A DNA stretch of 31,833 nt, taken from positions 1-31,833 of IMG/VR virus record IMGVR_UViG_3300027763_000020. One strand, given 5' to 3'. Position numbers and translations under genes: made by a program. Under the pieces are notes generated by a model. That model was not told where the DNA came from. It was given only the letters and a program-made list of their open reading frames with translations, and did not search any database. Positions within the stretch are counted from its first letter, which is position 1, and each line of letters begins with the position of its first letter. Positions 6,921 through 14,077 of the stretch are shown one piece after another. The stretch comes from a virus.

Positions 6921-7382
6921 TTAAAACGGCAATGGTTCATTTGATGCCGGTGCGGCCGGTGCATCATCATCCGGGGATTGTCCACCGGTACCCGCGTTTC
7001 CATTACCAATGATTGGGGTAATGGATTTAAATTTGAATGATGGGTACGCCGATCCAGCTTTGGGCGGGATATATTCCACATCAATTTCCGCAATGCACAT
7101 ATTGCCTTGTTCAATGTAGGCCAACAATTGTTCCGCGGTCGCGGTTTCCTTAATGGCCGGCATGAATTTACCGGTGAATTTACCAATCAATGTTCCTAAT
7201 GATGCCGGGTATTTTGTACCGTACCATCGGGTTAAGTTATTGCCTTCCGCATCAACAAACCAAATGGGTGCGGAAACGGAATCCGGGTATTTTTTTATTT
7301 TTTCAAGCTTGGGGGCAATAAGCTTTAATTGATATTTACCGGATTGGGTAATTTTAATGAGGGGTTTTTTTGGTTGGTTCAT
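6921..7382 (-). CDS. SSB-like single-stranded DNA-binding protein
   Basis: The 153-residue protein has a beta-rich N-terminal region (LIKITQSGKYQLKLIAPKLEK, then IWFVDAEGNNLTRWYGTKYP) compatible with an OB fold. A disordered C-terminal region rich in Gly, Asp, Ala and Pro follows, ending SNEPLPF. Acidic residues (DDDA) and a hydrophobic Pro-Phe end are the signature of SSB tails, which recruit partner proteins. It lies between the exonuclease and the dNMP kinase in the recombination/replication block, which supports the call. The OB fold itself is judged from pattern only. Confidence 0.65.
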   Translation of the reverse strand: MNQPKKPLIKITQSGKYQLKLIAPKLEKIKKYPDSVSAPIWFVDAEGNNLTRWYGTKYPASLGTLIGKFTGKFMPAIKETATAEQLLAYIEQGNMCIAEIDVEYIPPKAGSAYPSFKFKSITPIIGNGNAGTGGQSPDDDAPAAPASNEPLPF

Positions 7383-7386
7383 GGTG

Positions 7387-7506
7387 TTATGATTTCAAAT
7401 ATTTCAATGCGGCCAAAACAACAATAACGCGGAATGCTAATTTGAATGTGGCAACAATTAATGCAAAAATGATGGTTGCGGTTTGTTTGATTGTATCGTC
7501 TTCCAT
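7387..7506 (-). CDS. 39-aa membrane peptide
   Basis: The frame begins MEDDTIKQTATIIFALIVATF and continues to AALKYLKS. It has an acidic start, one hydrophobic helix of about 25 residues broken by Lys and Arg, and a basic end, fitting a small inner-membrane protein with the N-terminus outside or an amphipathic helix. Its ATG overlaps the exonuclease stop as TAATG, and its stop is four bases from the SSB-like start, so it is clearly a real gene fitted between its neighbours. Function unknown; small membrane peptides in early blocks often act in host takeover or exclusion. Confidence 0.6.
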   Translation of the reverse strand: MEDDTIKQTATIIFALIVATFKLAFRVIVVLAALKYLKS

Positions 7507-8330
7507 TAAGCAAAATTGATTTGGGTTGATGCGGTGGCCTTCGGGGCAATGTCCAATGTTTTGATTTCCGTACTATATGCCGGCCATTCATTTAACGCGG
7601 TACATGTTTTGAATAATGTAATCGCCGCTTCAAAATCGAATGCGGCCCGCGTTTGCAATTCGGGTCCGATTTCATAACAGGCCCCGGCAAATGGTGATTC
7701 CTTTTCCACCGCGATCAGCCGGAAACCCTTTGGGCGAATGCCGGTGGCCGCTTCAAAAATGGTGCGGTACATGTGTGCCTGTAATGCGTATTTGAATGTA
7801 ATTATGTTACGCAAGAACCCGCCCGGCGATGGGGACGCGTCCTCGCAACTTTTGAGATCGTACAAATACCCATCATCACCAATTGCATCAATGGAACAAC
7901 GCACCGGCACACCGCAATATTCCGCGGTTAACATTAATTCGGTATGCGTAAATTTAACCCCGATGCGTTCAATAATAACATTCATGGCATCGGCCACATT
8001 GATTGCCAATTCACATTCATCATGGTCAATTGCATATTGGCCGGGTTGTAAGCTTCCTTGGAAGGCGGAAAATAATTCTTTTCCCTCTTTGGTCCTTCTA
8101 TCACAAACCGGCGTTTGTTTGTAATTTTGCCATACATCGGGTTGGAGTACCGCCAAATGTGTGTATGTTCCAACGCGTAAGGCCTTGGATTCCGTTTGTG
8201 GTGCATTTAACGCGGCCTTGTAATGGGCCGGTGATCGCAACAATTCCTTGGCCAATGAGTAATTTAAATGTGTATGTTTCAACGCATCATATTGTTCGCG
8301 GGTGGTAATGGTGGTGGTTATTTTTTTCAT
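7506..8330 (-). CDS. PD-(D/E)XK exonuclease (RecE/DUF3799-like)
   Basis: The 274-residue protein matches the phage recombination exonuclease fold: GTYTHLAVL with His59 in the N-terminal helix pattern, Glu131 (HTELMLT), SIDAI with Asp148, DLKS with Asp158 and Lys160 forming the D-x-K catalytic core, and the QxxxY motif LQAHMY (184-188). Such enzymes resect 5' ends of duplex DNA so that an annealing protein can pair the resulting 3' tails; the ERF gene at 10008-10607 is the partner. I chose ATG at 8330, because the longer in-frame extension to 8432 is TTG-started and runs through a non-coding, structured leader. The gene overlaps the next small gene as TAATG. Confidence 0.8.
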   Translation of the reverse strand: MKKITTTITTREQYDALKHTHLNYSLAKELLRSPAHYKAALNAPQTESKALRVGTYTHLAVLQPDVWQNYKQTPVCDRRTKEGKELFSAFQGSLQPGQYAIDHDECELAINVADAMNVIIERIGVKFTHTELMLTAEYCGVPVRCSIDAIGDDGYLYDLKSCEDASPSPGGFLRNIITFKYALQAHMYRTIFEAATGIRPKGFRLIAVEKESPFAGACYEIGPELQTRAAFDFEAAITLFKTCTALNEWPAYSTEIKTLDIAPKATASTQINFA

Positions 8331-8441
8331 AAGGAAATGGATGTTGTCACTTGGAATCAAAAAGGTAAAACCACCAACGACAGCGGGAAACCTTGGCGGC
8401 CTTTCGGTACCGCATCTATCCGTTGACAACAAAATTTATTT
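8331..8441 (-). promoter_or_regulatory. 111-bp structured leader before the exonuclease
   Basis: This gap lacks the codon pattern of its neighbours. In the transcript, CCGCCAA can pair with UUGGUGG (seven pairs, one G-U) around a 15-nt loop. A GAAA tetraloop hairpin CCGAAAGG lies directly before it, and GGUA/UACC can close both, giving a three-way-junction shape. A partial copy of the late intergenic motif (TGACAACATC) lies about 10 nt before the ATG. It may be a regulatory leader. No known riboswitch consensus was recognised. Confidence 0.35.
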
Positions 8442-8786
8442 TTACAATTCATCGTCCGCTTGTAATGGGGGTTCAATGGCCCTTTGTATTTCCCGGCATT
8501 TGATTAACGCGGCGGTTGCCAATTCATCAGCTCTTTCAATGTTGTTCCGTTTAATTTGAATCGAAACGGTTAATGCCTTTAAACGATCATGCAAATGTTG
8601 CACATCCATCGATTGTTCCAACAATTCTGGATGCACCCGGTGAACTTCTAACAATGCGTTTTCAATTTGTGAATTAAACATTTTAACATCCCCGGTGGCA
8701 ATTTCCGCATCACAATATAAATCCAACAATTTTAAATTTTCCGTTATATCGTGAACCAATCGGCGAATGTTTGAAATGTTGTTCAT
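8442..8786 (-). CDS. Hypothetical helical protein, 114 aa
   Basis: Not recognised. The protein is predicted to be nearly all helical, with heptad-like spacing of Leu and Ile (NIRRLVHDITENLKLLDLY, then LHDRLKALTVSIQI) and an acidic end (LQADDEL), so a small coiled-coil bundle is likely. ATG at 8786 follows the upstream stop directly (TAAATG), so translation is coupled. It is the last gene of the small-gene string before the structured leader of the exonuclease. Confidence 0.55.
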   Translation of the reverse strand: MNNISNIRRLVHDITENLKLLDLYCDAEIATGDVKMFNSQIENALLEVHRVHPELLEQSMDVQHLHDRLKALTVSIQIKRNNIERADELATAALIKCREIQRAIEPPLQADDEL

Positions 8787-9017
8787 TTAATTTTCGGTAA
8801 TTGTATCGTTGTTAACGACATACAATTTATAAATTGATTTCCGTAATGATGGCAATTCAATCTTTTTCCAATCAATGTAATTGATGTTAAATTGTTTGTC
8901 CGACCGGCAATCAATTTCAATGGATGCATCCTTGTGATCCAACAACAAAATCAAACCCAACCGGCCTTTCATTTCCTTCCGTTTTTCCAATACGCATTTG
9001 GGGATTTTTTCTTTCAT
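8787..9017 (-). CDS. Hypothetical protein, 76 aa
   Basis: Not recognised. I chose ATG at 9017, which overlaps the upstream stop as ATGA, rather than the longer TTG/ATG extension to 9149, whose extra 44 residues are Pro/Asn-rich and out of keeping with a coding segment. The protein has a basic start (MKEKIPKCVLEKRKEMKGR) and then alternating beta strands (LGLILLLDHKDASIEIDC, then INYIDWKKIELP), perhaps a small barrel. Confidence 0.5.
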   Translation of the reverse strand: MKEKIPKCVLEKRKEMKGRLGLILLLDHKDASIEIDCRSDKQFNINYIDWKKIELPSLRKSIYKLYVVNNDTITEN

Positions 9018-9286
9018 TGGCCGGGGATTCGGGTTGGGGTTGGGGCCGTTAAATTGATGCGGTAAATGTCCGTTTGTTCCTTTACCCAATATTGGCATTG
9101 GCCATCGCGGTGATCGGCGGAATCCAATATTCGTTTCCGGGCCTTCCATAATTCTTCATAATGCCCATCGCGGTCCCAAACACAATATTCGGCGTTTTCA
9201 GCTAAACCCTTTACCATCACAATCATGGCATATGATTTTTTTGGCATCCGGTTAAATTGAACCATGACGGCATCGGGTGGTTTCAT
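9014..9286 (-). CDS. Hypothetical protein, 90 aa
   Basis: Not recognised. The body resembles a compact alpha/beta domain (KSYAMIVMVKGLAENAEYCVWDR, then a helix EELWKARKRILDSA), with a Pro/Thr-rich tail (TAPTPTRIPGQ). The tail is encoded by the complement of a G-rich run on the plus strand (9023-9045), so its composition may be dictated by that run. Start ATG 9286 follows the upstream stop as TAAATG; the stop overlaps the next ATG as ATGA. Confidence 0.5.
   Translation of the reverse strand: MKPPDAVMVQFNRMPKKSYAMIVMVKGLAENAEYCVWDRDGHYEELWKARKRILDSADHRDGQCQYWVKEQTDIYRINLTAPTPTRIPGQ
9023..9045 (+). other. G-quadruplex-type G-run on template strand
   Basis: G-runs of 4, 3, 4 and 4 with loops ATTC, TT and TT lie on the plus strand inside the last codons of the 9014-9286 gene. 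It is the only one of the four such runs that is inside coding sequence, and like the others it sits at a gene end. Confidence 0.45.
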
Positions 9287-9589
9287 TTAATCTTTCAATT
9301 TAGGCAATTGGTGATTGATAGCATATTGCGACAAATTCCGTTCATATGTATTAAATTTTTTTGCCGTTTCGGATTTTGTTTTATTGTTTTTAATACCCCA
9401 ATCATAGGCCTCCTTAATCATTGTTTTATATTTATCATAACCACCATCCCATTTAAAATACCCATAATCAACGCGGACAAATTTGGGGGCCGGTGCCGGT
9501 TTAATTTCCGGGGCCGGAATGTTGGCCCGGCGTTCCTTGGCGGTGCGTAACGCCCATTGATATGTGGTTTCATTCCTTAACTTTAACAT
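9287..9589 (-). CDS. Hypothetical protein with HTH-like C-terminus, 100 aa
   Basis: I chose ATG at 9589 over a TTG at 9604. The middle is Pro/Ala-rich (PAPEIKPAPAPKF), a likely flexible linker. The C-terminal 45 residues look like an HTH: KTKSETAKKFNTYERNLSQY then AINHQLPKL, as in homeodomain-like or resolvase-type domains where a turn precedes a recognition helix. It overlaps the upstream gene by 20 bp. A DNA-binding role is plausible but the match is only by pattern. Confidence 0.5.
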   Translation of the reverse strand: MLKLRNETTYQWALRTAKERRANIPAPEIKPAPAPKFVRVDYGYFKWDGGYDKYKTMIKEAYDWGIKNNKTKSETAKKFNTYERNLSQYAINHQLPKLKD

Positions 9590-9800
9590 CGTTTGGTTCC
9601 TCAATTTTTAATTCTACCAAAACCCTCCAATAAAGGTACGATTCACGCATTTCCTTGGTTGTGCCATTTAACATAAGGAATGCCAATTTGTTGCCCGCTT
9701 CCTCTAATTGTTTAATGCGGATTTCGGCGGCAACAAGCTTGTTATGCGTTTGGATGTTATTAACTAAATCATCCAATGAGATTTCATTTATTGGTTTCAT
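9570..9800 (-). CDS. Hypothetical helical protein, 76 aa
   Basis: Not recognised. ATG at 9800 begins MKPINEISLDDLVNNIQTHN, which looks like a natural protein start; the longer extension to 9905 overlaps the DUF551-like gene in a different frame and is rejected. The sequence is helical with a likely coiled coil (VAAEIRIKQLEEAGNKLAFL) and a charged end (NDVKVKE). It overlaps both neighbours by about 17-20 bp, so translation is coupled. Confidence 0.5.
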   Translation of the reverse strand: MKPINEISLDDLVNNIQTHNKLVAAEIRIKQLEEAGNKLAFLMLNGTTKEMRESYLYWRVLVELKIEEPNDVKVKE

Positions 9801-10011
9801 TTTTTGGTAGGGTTGGAATTGGTAACCAATGGGTGATGGTTTTGGGTTTATAATATCCGCTATCCAACACAATGGTGCCAATTTGCCCGCGTTGATATAA
9901 AACAAATATCATTGTGTCGTACGGTGCGGTGTCGATGGATTGCCATTGATATTTTTTCTCTACGGCATCAACGGCCATGTTTGCAATTTCGGCGGGAACC
10001 CAATGTTTCAT
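9784..10011 (-). CDS. DUF551-like small protein
   Basis: The 75-residue protein has the DUF551 pattern: WQSIDTAPYDTMIFVLYQ near the middle and HWLPIPTLP near the end, where the Trp-x-Pro-x-Pro end is the family's hallmark. DUF551 proteins are common in phage early regions, often next to recombination genes, and have no settled function. Here it directly follows the ERF gene, whose stop overlaps this start (ATG 10011, ERF stop 10008). Confidence 0.65.
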   Translation of the reverse strand: MKHWVPAEIANMAVDAVEKKYQWQSIDTAPYDTMIFVLYQRGQIGTIVLDSGYYKPKTITHWLPIPTLPKNETNK

Positions 10012-10607
10012 TGTTTGTGGTTCCGTACCGCGGAAAGGAATGTTTGCGGGTTTTGAACAATGGCATTTACAATGTTGGCCGGCACATGTTCCAACGACTG
10101 ATCGGTGGCCAAATCAATCCATCCTTTAAACGCACAATATGCGATGGCCTTTTTCACATCATCACTTGGAATGATGGTGTACCATGGTTGGGTTTTACCG
10201 GCCGGTGCCGGTTTACTGATTGAATGCCCATCGTCATCCATGTCCACCGAAACGCCCGCCGCGGTGGTTAAAGTAATCCGCCTTAAATAAGTTACGGCCG
10301 CGGCAATATTTTGCGGTGTCATGCCTTCCGCTTTAATCATCAATTTGCCAAAATCAAATGATTGCCCGGATGTATGAACAAACGATGTGGCCACACCAAT
10401 TTTACCATCATCCGCAATTAATATTTGAACCAATGCCAAATTGTTTTTGTGCAATATTGGTTTGATGGAATCCAATAAATTATCCAAGGAAACATATTTG
10501 GCCTTGAAATGACTATTGGTTTTATTGGCGGCAACATTTTGCATTTGGGCCAATGCGTTGATTAAATCAGCTTGTGCCGATTGGGTGGTTGTTTCTTTGG
10601 GTGGCAT
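10008..10607 (-). CDS. ERF-family single-strand annealing protein
   Basis: The 199-residue protein matches the ERF superfamily of phage recombinases: KYVSLDNLLDSIKPILHKNNLAL near the start and the hallmark region NIAAAVTYLRRITLTTAAG followed by DMDDDGH (about 100-128). ERF proteins bind and anneal ssDNA for homologous recombination and genome circularisation. The tail after about 135 has the helix-hairpin patterns (IAYCAFKGWID, VPANIVNAI) seen in ERF C-termini that bind DNA. Its natural partners here are the exonuclease (7506-8330), the SSB-like protein and the RuvC-like resolvase. ATG at 10607, leader A/T-rich without Shine-Dalgarno. Confidence 0.85.
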   Translation of the reverse strand: MPPKETTTQSAQADLINALAQMQNVAANKTNSHFKAKYVSLDNLLDSIKPILHKNNLALVQILIADDGKIGVATSFVHTSGQSFDFGKLMIKAEGMTPQNIAAAVTYLRRITLTTAAGVSVDMDDDGHSISKPAPAGKTQPWYTIIPSDDVKKAIAYCAFKGWIDLATDQSLEHVPANIVNAIVQNPQTFLSAVRNHKQ

Positions 10608-10624
10608 AATTTTGGTTGGTTAAA

Positions 10625-10876
10625 TTATTTTTTGTTTTTGGGTTTAGCCCAATCACATTCCGAATAATGTTTGTTTGTCATTTCAATTAATTTTTCCGGA
10701 TTGGCCCGGATGTAATCGGGGTTACCATCAACAATTAAATTGTAATGGATCACATTGTTAATCGACATGGGTTTTAATAAACCGGCAACGCGTCCATCGG
10801 GCAACAAAACATAACGCGTACCAATAATTGTTTTAATTTCCCGCGATTCGGGAATATTTGGAATCTGTTTTTTCAT
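10625..10876 (-). CDS. Hypothetical protein, 83 aa
   Basis: Family not named with confidence. The pattern YVLLPDGRVAGLLKP, then HYNLIVDGNPDYIRANPEKL resembles the small beta domain found beside HNH or AP2-type DNA-binding proteins of phages, which read a sequence with strands and loops; no nuclease motif follows. The end is basic (CDWAKPKNKK). It lies between the RuvC-like and ERF genes, so a nucleic-acid role fits. Confidence 0.5.
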   Translation of the reverse strand: MKKQIPNIPESREIKTIIGTRYVLLPDGRVAGLLKPMSINNVIHYNLIVDGNPDYIRANPEKLIEMTNKHYSECDWAKPKNKK

Positions 10877-10897
10877 AATAAGTAAATTGACAAGGCG

Positions 10898-11377
10898 TTA
10901 ATTAATAGCACCGCGGCGGCCGGCATCAAGAATTAAAATGGCATCGGCGTTCCATAATGTAACTTTTAAATCCGGGTTCAATTCGGCGGCCCGCGATTTT
11001 AATTTATTTTTCCATGCGGTTCCGGAAAGGCCGGTTGATTTTTTGGTTCCGACCGGGTGGGCCTTCATCCATATGGCCGGGCGGACGCGGTGGATTTCCC
11101 AACCCAAGGCAACGGCGGCACCATAACATATGCCGGCATTCCACATTAATTTGCCAATCGCTGAACCGGGGATGTTTCGGCCGGCAAACAATGGGGGTTC
11201 CTCTAAATAAAGCTTACATTGGCCATTGGCGGCCTTGGAAATATCAACCAAGGCCATGACAACACCCCAATCGGTATCGGGCATTTTGGCGGTGTTTACG
11301 CCACCGGCCGGTGCCATCCATGCAATGCCCCCATTAACGCCGGGATCAATGGCCAACAATGTTTTCGTTGTGGTCAT
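10898..11377 (-). CDS. RuvC-like Holliday junction resolvase
   Basis: The 159-residue protein has the RNase H-fold layout of RuvC: LLAIDPGVNGGIAW with catalytic Asp11, LYLEEPP with Glu59/Glu60, and a C-terminal WNADAILILDAGRR with Asp145 and Asp151. RuvC enzymes cut four-way junctions symmetrically; in phages they resolve recombination or replication branches before packaging. The His often found in place of the third carboxylate in some families is not evident here. Its ATG overlaps the stop of the upstream lysozyme-like gene (ATGA), and it is followed by the 83-aa and ERF genes. Confidence 0.8.
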   Translation of the reverse strand: MTTTKTLLAIDPGVNGGIAWMAPAGGVNTAKMPDTDWGVVMALVDISKAANGQCKLYLEEPPLFAGRNIPGSAIGKLMWNAGICYGAAVALGWEIHRVRPAIWMKAHPVGTKKSTGLSGTAWKNKLKSRAAELNPDLKVTLWNADAILILDAGRRGAIN

Positions 11378-11847
11378 ATGTTTTTGGTTACCCGGACAAT
11401 GTTACCAACGCGGGTGGCATAATCGCGGGGTGCGGCCGGGGCCTTTGTTATATTAAATTTAATAGCTTTGGATTTACCGAATCCATAATTCCAACACAAC
11501 GCAATTTGTTCCGGGGTGGGGTTGGGTACACCCGCGGATTTCATGCGATCGCGAATCCAACGGATGTATGCCAAGGCCACTTCATCCTGTACCACCGGTG
11601 ATTTCCATTGGTCATATGAATATGCCGGTTTGCCTTCCCTCATTAATTGGGTGCAACCATCGATAAAGCTTCCGCGATGTTGTTGGTACCGGCCGCGGGC
11701 AAGGCCGCAATCCCCAACCGCCAAACGCGGGTTTTTTTGGGTACCGGTTTCGACATCGCCGATGGCATCCAATATAGTGGCATCATCCACCGCATATGCG
11801 TACCCGGCTAATAACACCGCCGCGGTGATTAAAGTAAAATTACGCAT
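11374..11847 (-). CDS. Secreted lysozyme/SLT-like muramidase, probable endolysin
   Basis: I start at ATG 11847, giving 157 residues with a clean signal peptide (MRNFTLITAAVLLAGYAYA, residues 1-19). The rest follows the lysozyme-like transglycosylase pattern: catalytic Glu33 in AIGDVETGT, GRYQQ at 52-56 (the G-x-x-Q element), WNYG at 119-122, and YATRVGNIV near the end. Such enzymes cut the glycan chain of peptidoglycan. With Sec export it could work without a holin pore, or act as a SAR-type enzyme since the hydrophobic helix contains Gly and Ala. It is unusual in lying in the early block, far from the holin-like gene at 14410-14793. It overlaps both neighbours. Confidence 0.7.
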   Translation of the reverse strand: MRNFTLITAAVLLAGYAYAVDDATILDAIGDVETGTQKNPRLAVGDCGLARGRYQQHRGSFIDGCTQLMREGKPAYSYDQWKSPVVQDEVALAYIRWIRDRMKSAGVPNPTPEQIALCWNYGFGKSKAIKFNITKAPAAPRDYATRVGNIVRVTKNI

Positions 11848-12130
11848 AACCAATACGGCGGGGTGTAATTGAATATTCCAATTTTTCACCATTGATGGTG
11901 TATGAAACAATTATTCCAACCCATCCGCCCCCGGCCACAAATGGGGATAACCACAAATCGGTTGCCCCTTCATCCTTGGCGGTCGCGGACATTTTGTGAA
12001 CCATTTTTAAAACAATCGGTACCGCATGTTTTGCGGATACAATATCCCCTTGTTCGATGCGATCATTGATGAACCGGATGGACCACAACAGATTTTCAAC
12101 GGATGGGATATTTTTGTGATGATATTTCAT
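11840..12130 (-). CDS. Hypothetical protein, 96 aa
   Basis: Not recognised. The first half is helical (SVENLLWSIRFINDRIEQGD, then AVPIVLKMVHKM) and the second forms strands (LWLSPFVAGGGWVGIIVSYTI, then LEYSITPRRIGYA). GGGWVG could be a tight turn. Its stop overlaps the lysozyme-like start by 8 bp, so the two may be coupled. ATG at 12130 has the common ATAACC-ATG context. Confidence 0.5.
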   Translation of the reverse strand: MKYHHKNIPSVENLLWSIRFINDRIEQGDIVSAKHAVPIVLKMVHKMSATAKDEGATDLWLSPFVAGGGWVGIIVSYTINGEKLEYSITPRRIGYA

Positions 12131-12161
12131 GGTTATTTGATTTAAATTAAATTACACATAA

Positions 12162-13490
12162 TCAAATTTCACCATTAATATGTTTTTGGATTTGTTCACC
12201 AATCCACCGGACAACAGGCACCGCAAATGAATTGCCACATGCTTTGTATCGCGGACCATCCGGGCATTGTTCAGCTGGTTTTCCTTTCCAAGAAATTTGA
12301 GAATAGTTATCGGGAAACCCTTGCAATCTTTCGGTTTCGATTGGTGTTAATCGTCTAACAATTGAATCCATTTTGATAAAATTCGTTTGGTTCATTCCTG
12401 ATGTTGAATTAATTGTTGAAACGGTATTTTCATTACAATAAATTTCATTATTTTGTCTTTGTATAAATGAAAAGGGTTTTTCTTGAATGTACGGAACATT
12501 TCCGCCGCCGGTGCCATATCGCGATGTAACTGTTGGTGCAACATTCAATGGTCCGGTAATTCTTGAATCGCTTGGGTGGTTTTCATACATAACCGCATGC
12601 ACATCGGTTTTGGTTAATGTATACATTGGTGTACCGGGTTGCGATGCACCGGGACCCATCGGACCGGCGTTTTCCGATCTGCCAATTATGGTGCCTTGGA
12701 TTGGAATAACAACCGCATGGGTTTTGCGGGTATCACCCACATCAAAATTATTCAATGTGTTTGAAACATCCGCTGGTACCCATGTTTCATCATCATTTAC
12801 GGATGATGCTCGTTTTGATTTTCTAAATGGGAATTGGCAATTTTGATTAATGCCGTTTCCAACATTGGCGGTAATGGTTTCCCGCGTTTTTTTGATCTGT
12901 GTAGAATACCCCGACAAGCTTTCGGGGATAGATAATATCTTTGCGGAATGTTCCCAATCTGTAAGACATGCAACAACAAAGATTCTTCGGCGGCGTTGTG
13001 GCACTCCAAACCATTGTGAGTTAAGCACCCGATAGGCGATATGATACCCATGTTGTGCCAACCCTTGAAGGAATGTTGCAAAATCAATTCCTTTGGGTTC
13101 CCCGCTGGACAATACACCGGGGACATTTTCCCAAATAATAAATTTGGGTTTAAATTTTTCAGCGATTCCAATAAAGGAATGCATGATTTGTCCGCGGGGA
13201 TCGTTGAGGCCTCCCCTTTTTCCTGCAACGGAAAAGGATTGGCATGGTGTTCCGCCGATAAGAATGTCAACTGAACCGGGTTCGATTGGCCATTCGTTGT
13301 ATTTTGTGATGTTTCCATAATTTGGTGTTGTTGGGTAATGATGTTTCAAAATTGCGGATGTGAATGGGTCAATTTCGGAAAACCCAATTGGTTCCCATCC
13401 TAAATGTTTCCATGCGACCGATGCCGCTTCCATTCCTGAACAAACAGAAAGATATTTTAATGGTGTGGTTGGTTTTATTGTTTTAGGCAT
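12162..13490 (-). CDS. C5 DNA cytosine methyltransferase (Dcm-like)
   Basis: The 442-residue protein methylates cytosine at C5. It has the ordered motifs: I SVCSGMEAAS (15-24, S-adenosylmethionine site), IV GGTPCQSFS with catalytic Cys83, VI ENVPG (121-125), VIII QRRRR (165-169), IX RRLTPIETERLQGFP (379-393) and X ACGNSFAVPVVRWI (417-430). The target-recognition region lies between VIII and IX. Start ATG 13490 is preferred, because the in-frame extension to 13571 overlaps the upstream small gene. Base composition is mosaic: AG pairs on the plus strand are absent in 12541-12780 but frequent in 12901-13020, so the ends look acquired and the middle native. It may protect against host restriction; the target is unknown. 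Confidence 0.9.
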   Translation of the reverse strand: MPKTIKPTTPLKYLSVCSGMEAASVAWKHLGWEPIGFSEIDPFTSAILKHHYPTTPNYGNITKYNEWPIEPGSVDILIGGTPCQSFSVAGKRGGLNDPRGQIMHSFIGIAEKFKPKFIIWENVPGVLSSGEPKGIDFATFLQGLAQHGYHIAYRVLNSQWFGVPQRRRRIFVVACLTDWEHSAKILSIPESLSGYSTQIKKTRETITANVGNGINQNCQFPFRKSKRASSVNDDETWVPADVSNTLNNFDVGDTRKTHAVVIPIQGTIIGRSENAGPMGPGASQPGTPMYTLTKTDVHAVMYENHPSDSRITGPLNVAPTVTSRYGTGGGNVPYIQEKPFSFIQRQNNEIYCNENTVSTINSTSGMNQTNFIKMDSIVRRLTPIETERLQGFPDNYSQISWKGKPAEQCPDGPRYKACGNSFAVPVVRWIGEQIQKHINGEI

Positions 13491-13503
13491 ATAATGTTTA
13501 TGT

Positions 13504-13707
13504 TTAATTGAATAATACTTTGTTAGCAAATGTAACAAATTTTGCCATTTCCGGGCCATAAGAAATTCCATAATCGGATCCCGCTTGTTTTAATGCGGAT
13601 GTGGGTTCACAACCACCATCCATATACAACAACGCATCGTTGATGGCATTTTGGTACATATTTAATTCTTCTTTGGTTATATTAATTGGTGATTTGGTTT
13701 TTTTCAT
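13504..13707 (-). CDS. Hypothetical protein, 67 aa
   Basis: Not recognised. A helical protein with a basic start (MKKTKSPINITKEELNMYQN) and one Gly/Cys turn (YMDGGCEPTSALKQAG). SALKQAGSDYGISYG may be half an HTH, but it is weak. It lies between the 66-aa first gene of the early transcript and the methyltransferase, 13 bp before the latter. Confidence 0.5.
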   Translation of the reverse strand: MKKTKSPINITKEELNMYQNAINDALLYMDGGCEPTSALKQAGSDYGISYGPEMAKFVTFANKVLFN

Positions 13708-13746
13708 ATATTTGTTGGGTGCTTGGTTATGTAATTTTTAATTTGG

Positions 13747-13947
13747 TTAAATGGCATATGTGTTGTTGTAATGATTGATGCAATCCATGAAACCGTAGGC
13801 GGTTGATAAATTGTGTTCAAATTTATATTCGGCCACCGCGGTGTCCAAGTTATCGTTGCATGTTTTTTTATTCGCATCATAATATTTCAAATCATTGATT
13901 GCTTCAATGGCTTTAAGTAATTTTTTGACTGATGGTTTTTGTTTCAT
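13747..13947 (-). CDS. Hypothetical protein, 66 aa; first gene after the early promoter
   Basis: Not recognised. Start ATG 13947 lies about 27 nt after the predicted start site of the strong 13981-14010 promoter, so it is among the earliest products. The N-terminus is basic and helical (MKQKPSVKKLLKAIEAINDL), with later polar and aromatic residues (MDCINHYNNTYAI). Proteins made first after infection are often takeover or anti-defence factors, which is position-based inference only. Confidence 0.5.
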   Translation of the reverse strand: MKQKPSVKKLLKAIEAINDLKYYDANKKTCNDNLDTAVAEYKFEHNLSTAYGFMDCINHYNNTYAI

Positions 13948-13980
13948 ATGTTTTTGGGTGATTGGTTATTTGATATTTAA

Positions 13981-14010
13981 TTTATACAATACCCATATCA
14001 ATGATGTCAA
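13981..14010 (-). promoter_or_regulatory. Strong early promoter
   Basis: On the minus strand a perfect -35 TTGACA (plus 14005-14010) is followed after 18 bp by TATAAA (plus 13981-13986). It lies in the 173-bp gap between the end of the late block and the first gene of the early block, about 34 bp before ATG 13947. It is the best sigma-70-type promoter I found and its position marks the boundary of the two transcription blocks. Confidence 0.65.
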
Positions 14011-14077
14011 CCATCAATATCAACAATCTTTATTTATATTGTTTATACACCCAAATTGGGGGTATTTTGTACCAATA

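Noticed and set aside
7379-7591. 70-codon frame on the minus strand
   Set aside because: Overlaps the end of the exonuclease gene in another frame. The 39-aa membrane peptide frame in the same place has exact junctions and a sensible sequence.
8421-8440. Plus-strand TTGACA-like sequence
   Set aside because: No -10 at suitable spacing and no plus-strand gene to serve.
12797-13318. 173-codon frame on the minus strand inside the methyltransferase
   Set aside because: It overlaps the methyltransferase in another frame; the latter has all C5 motifs in order.
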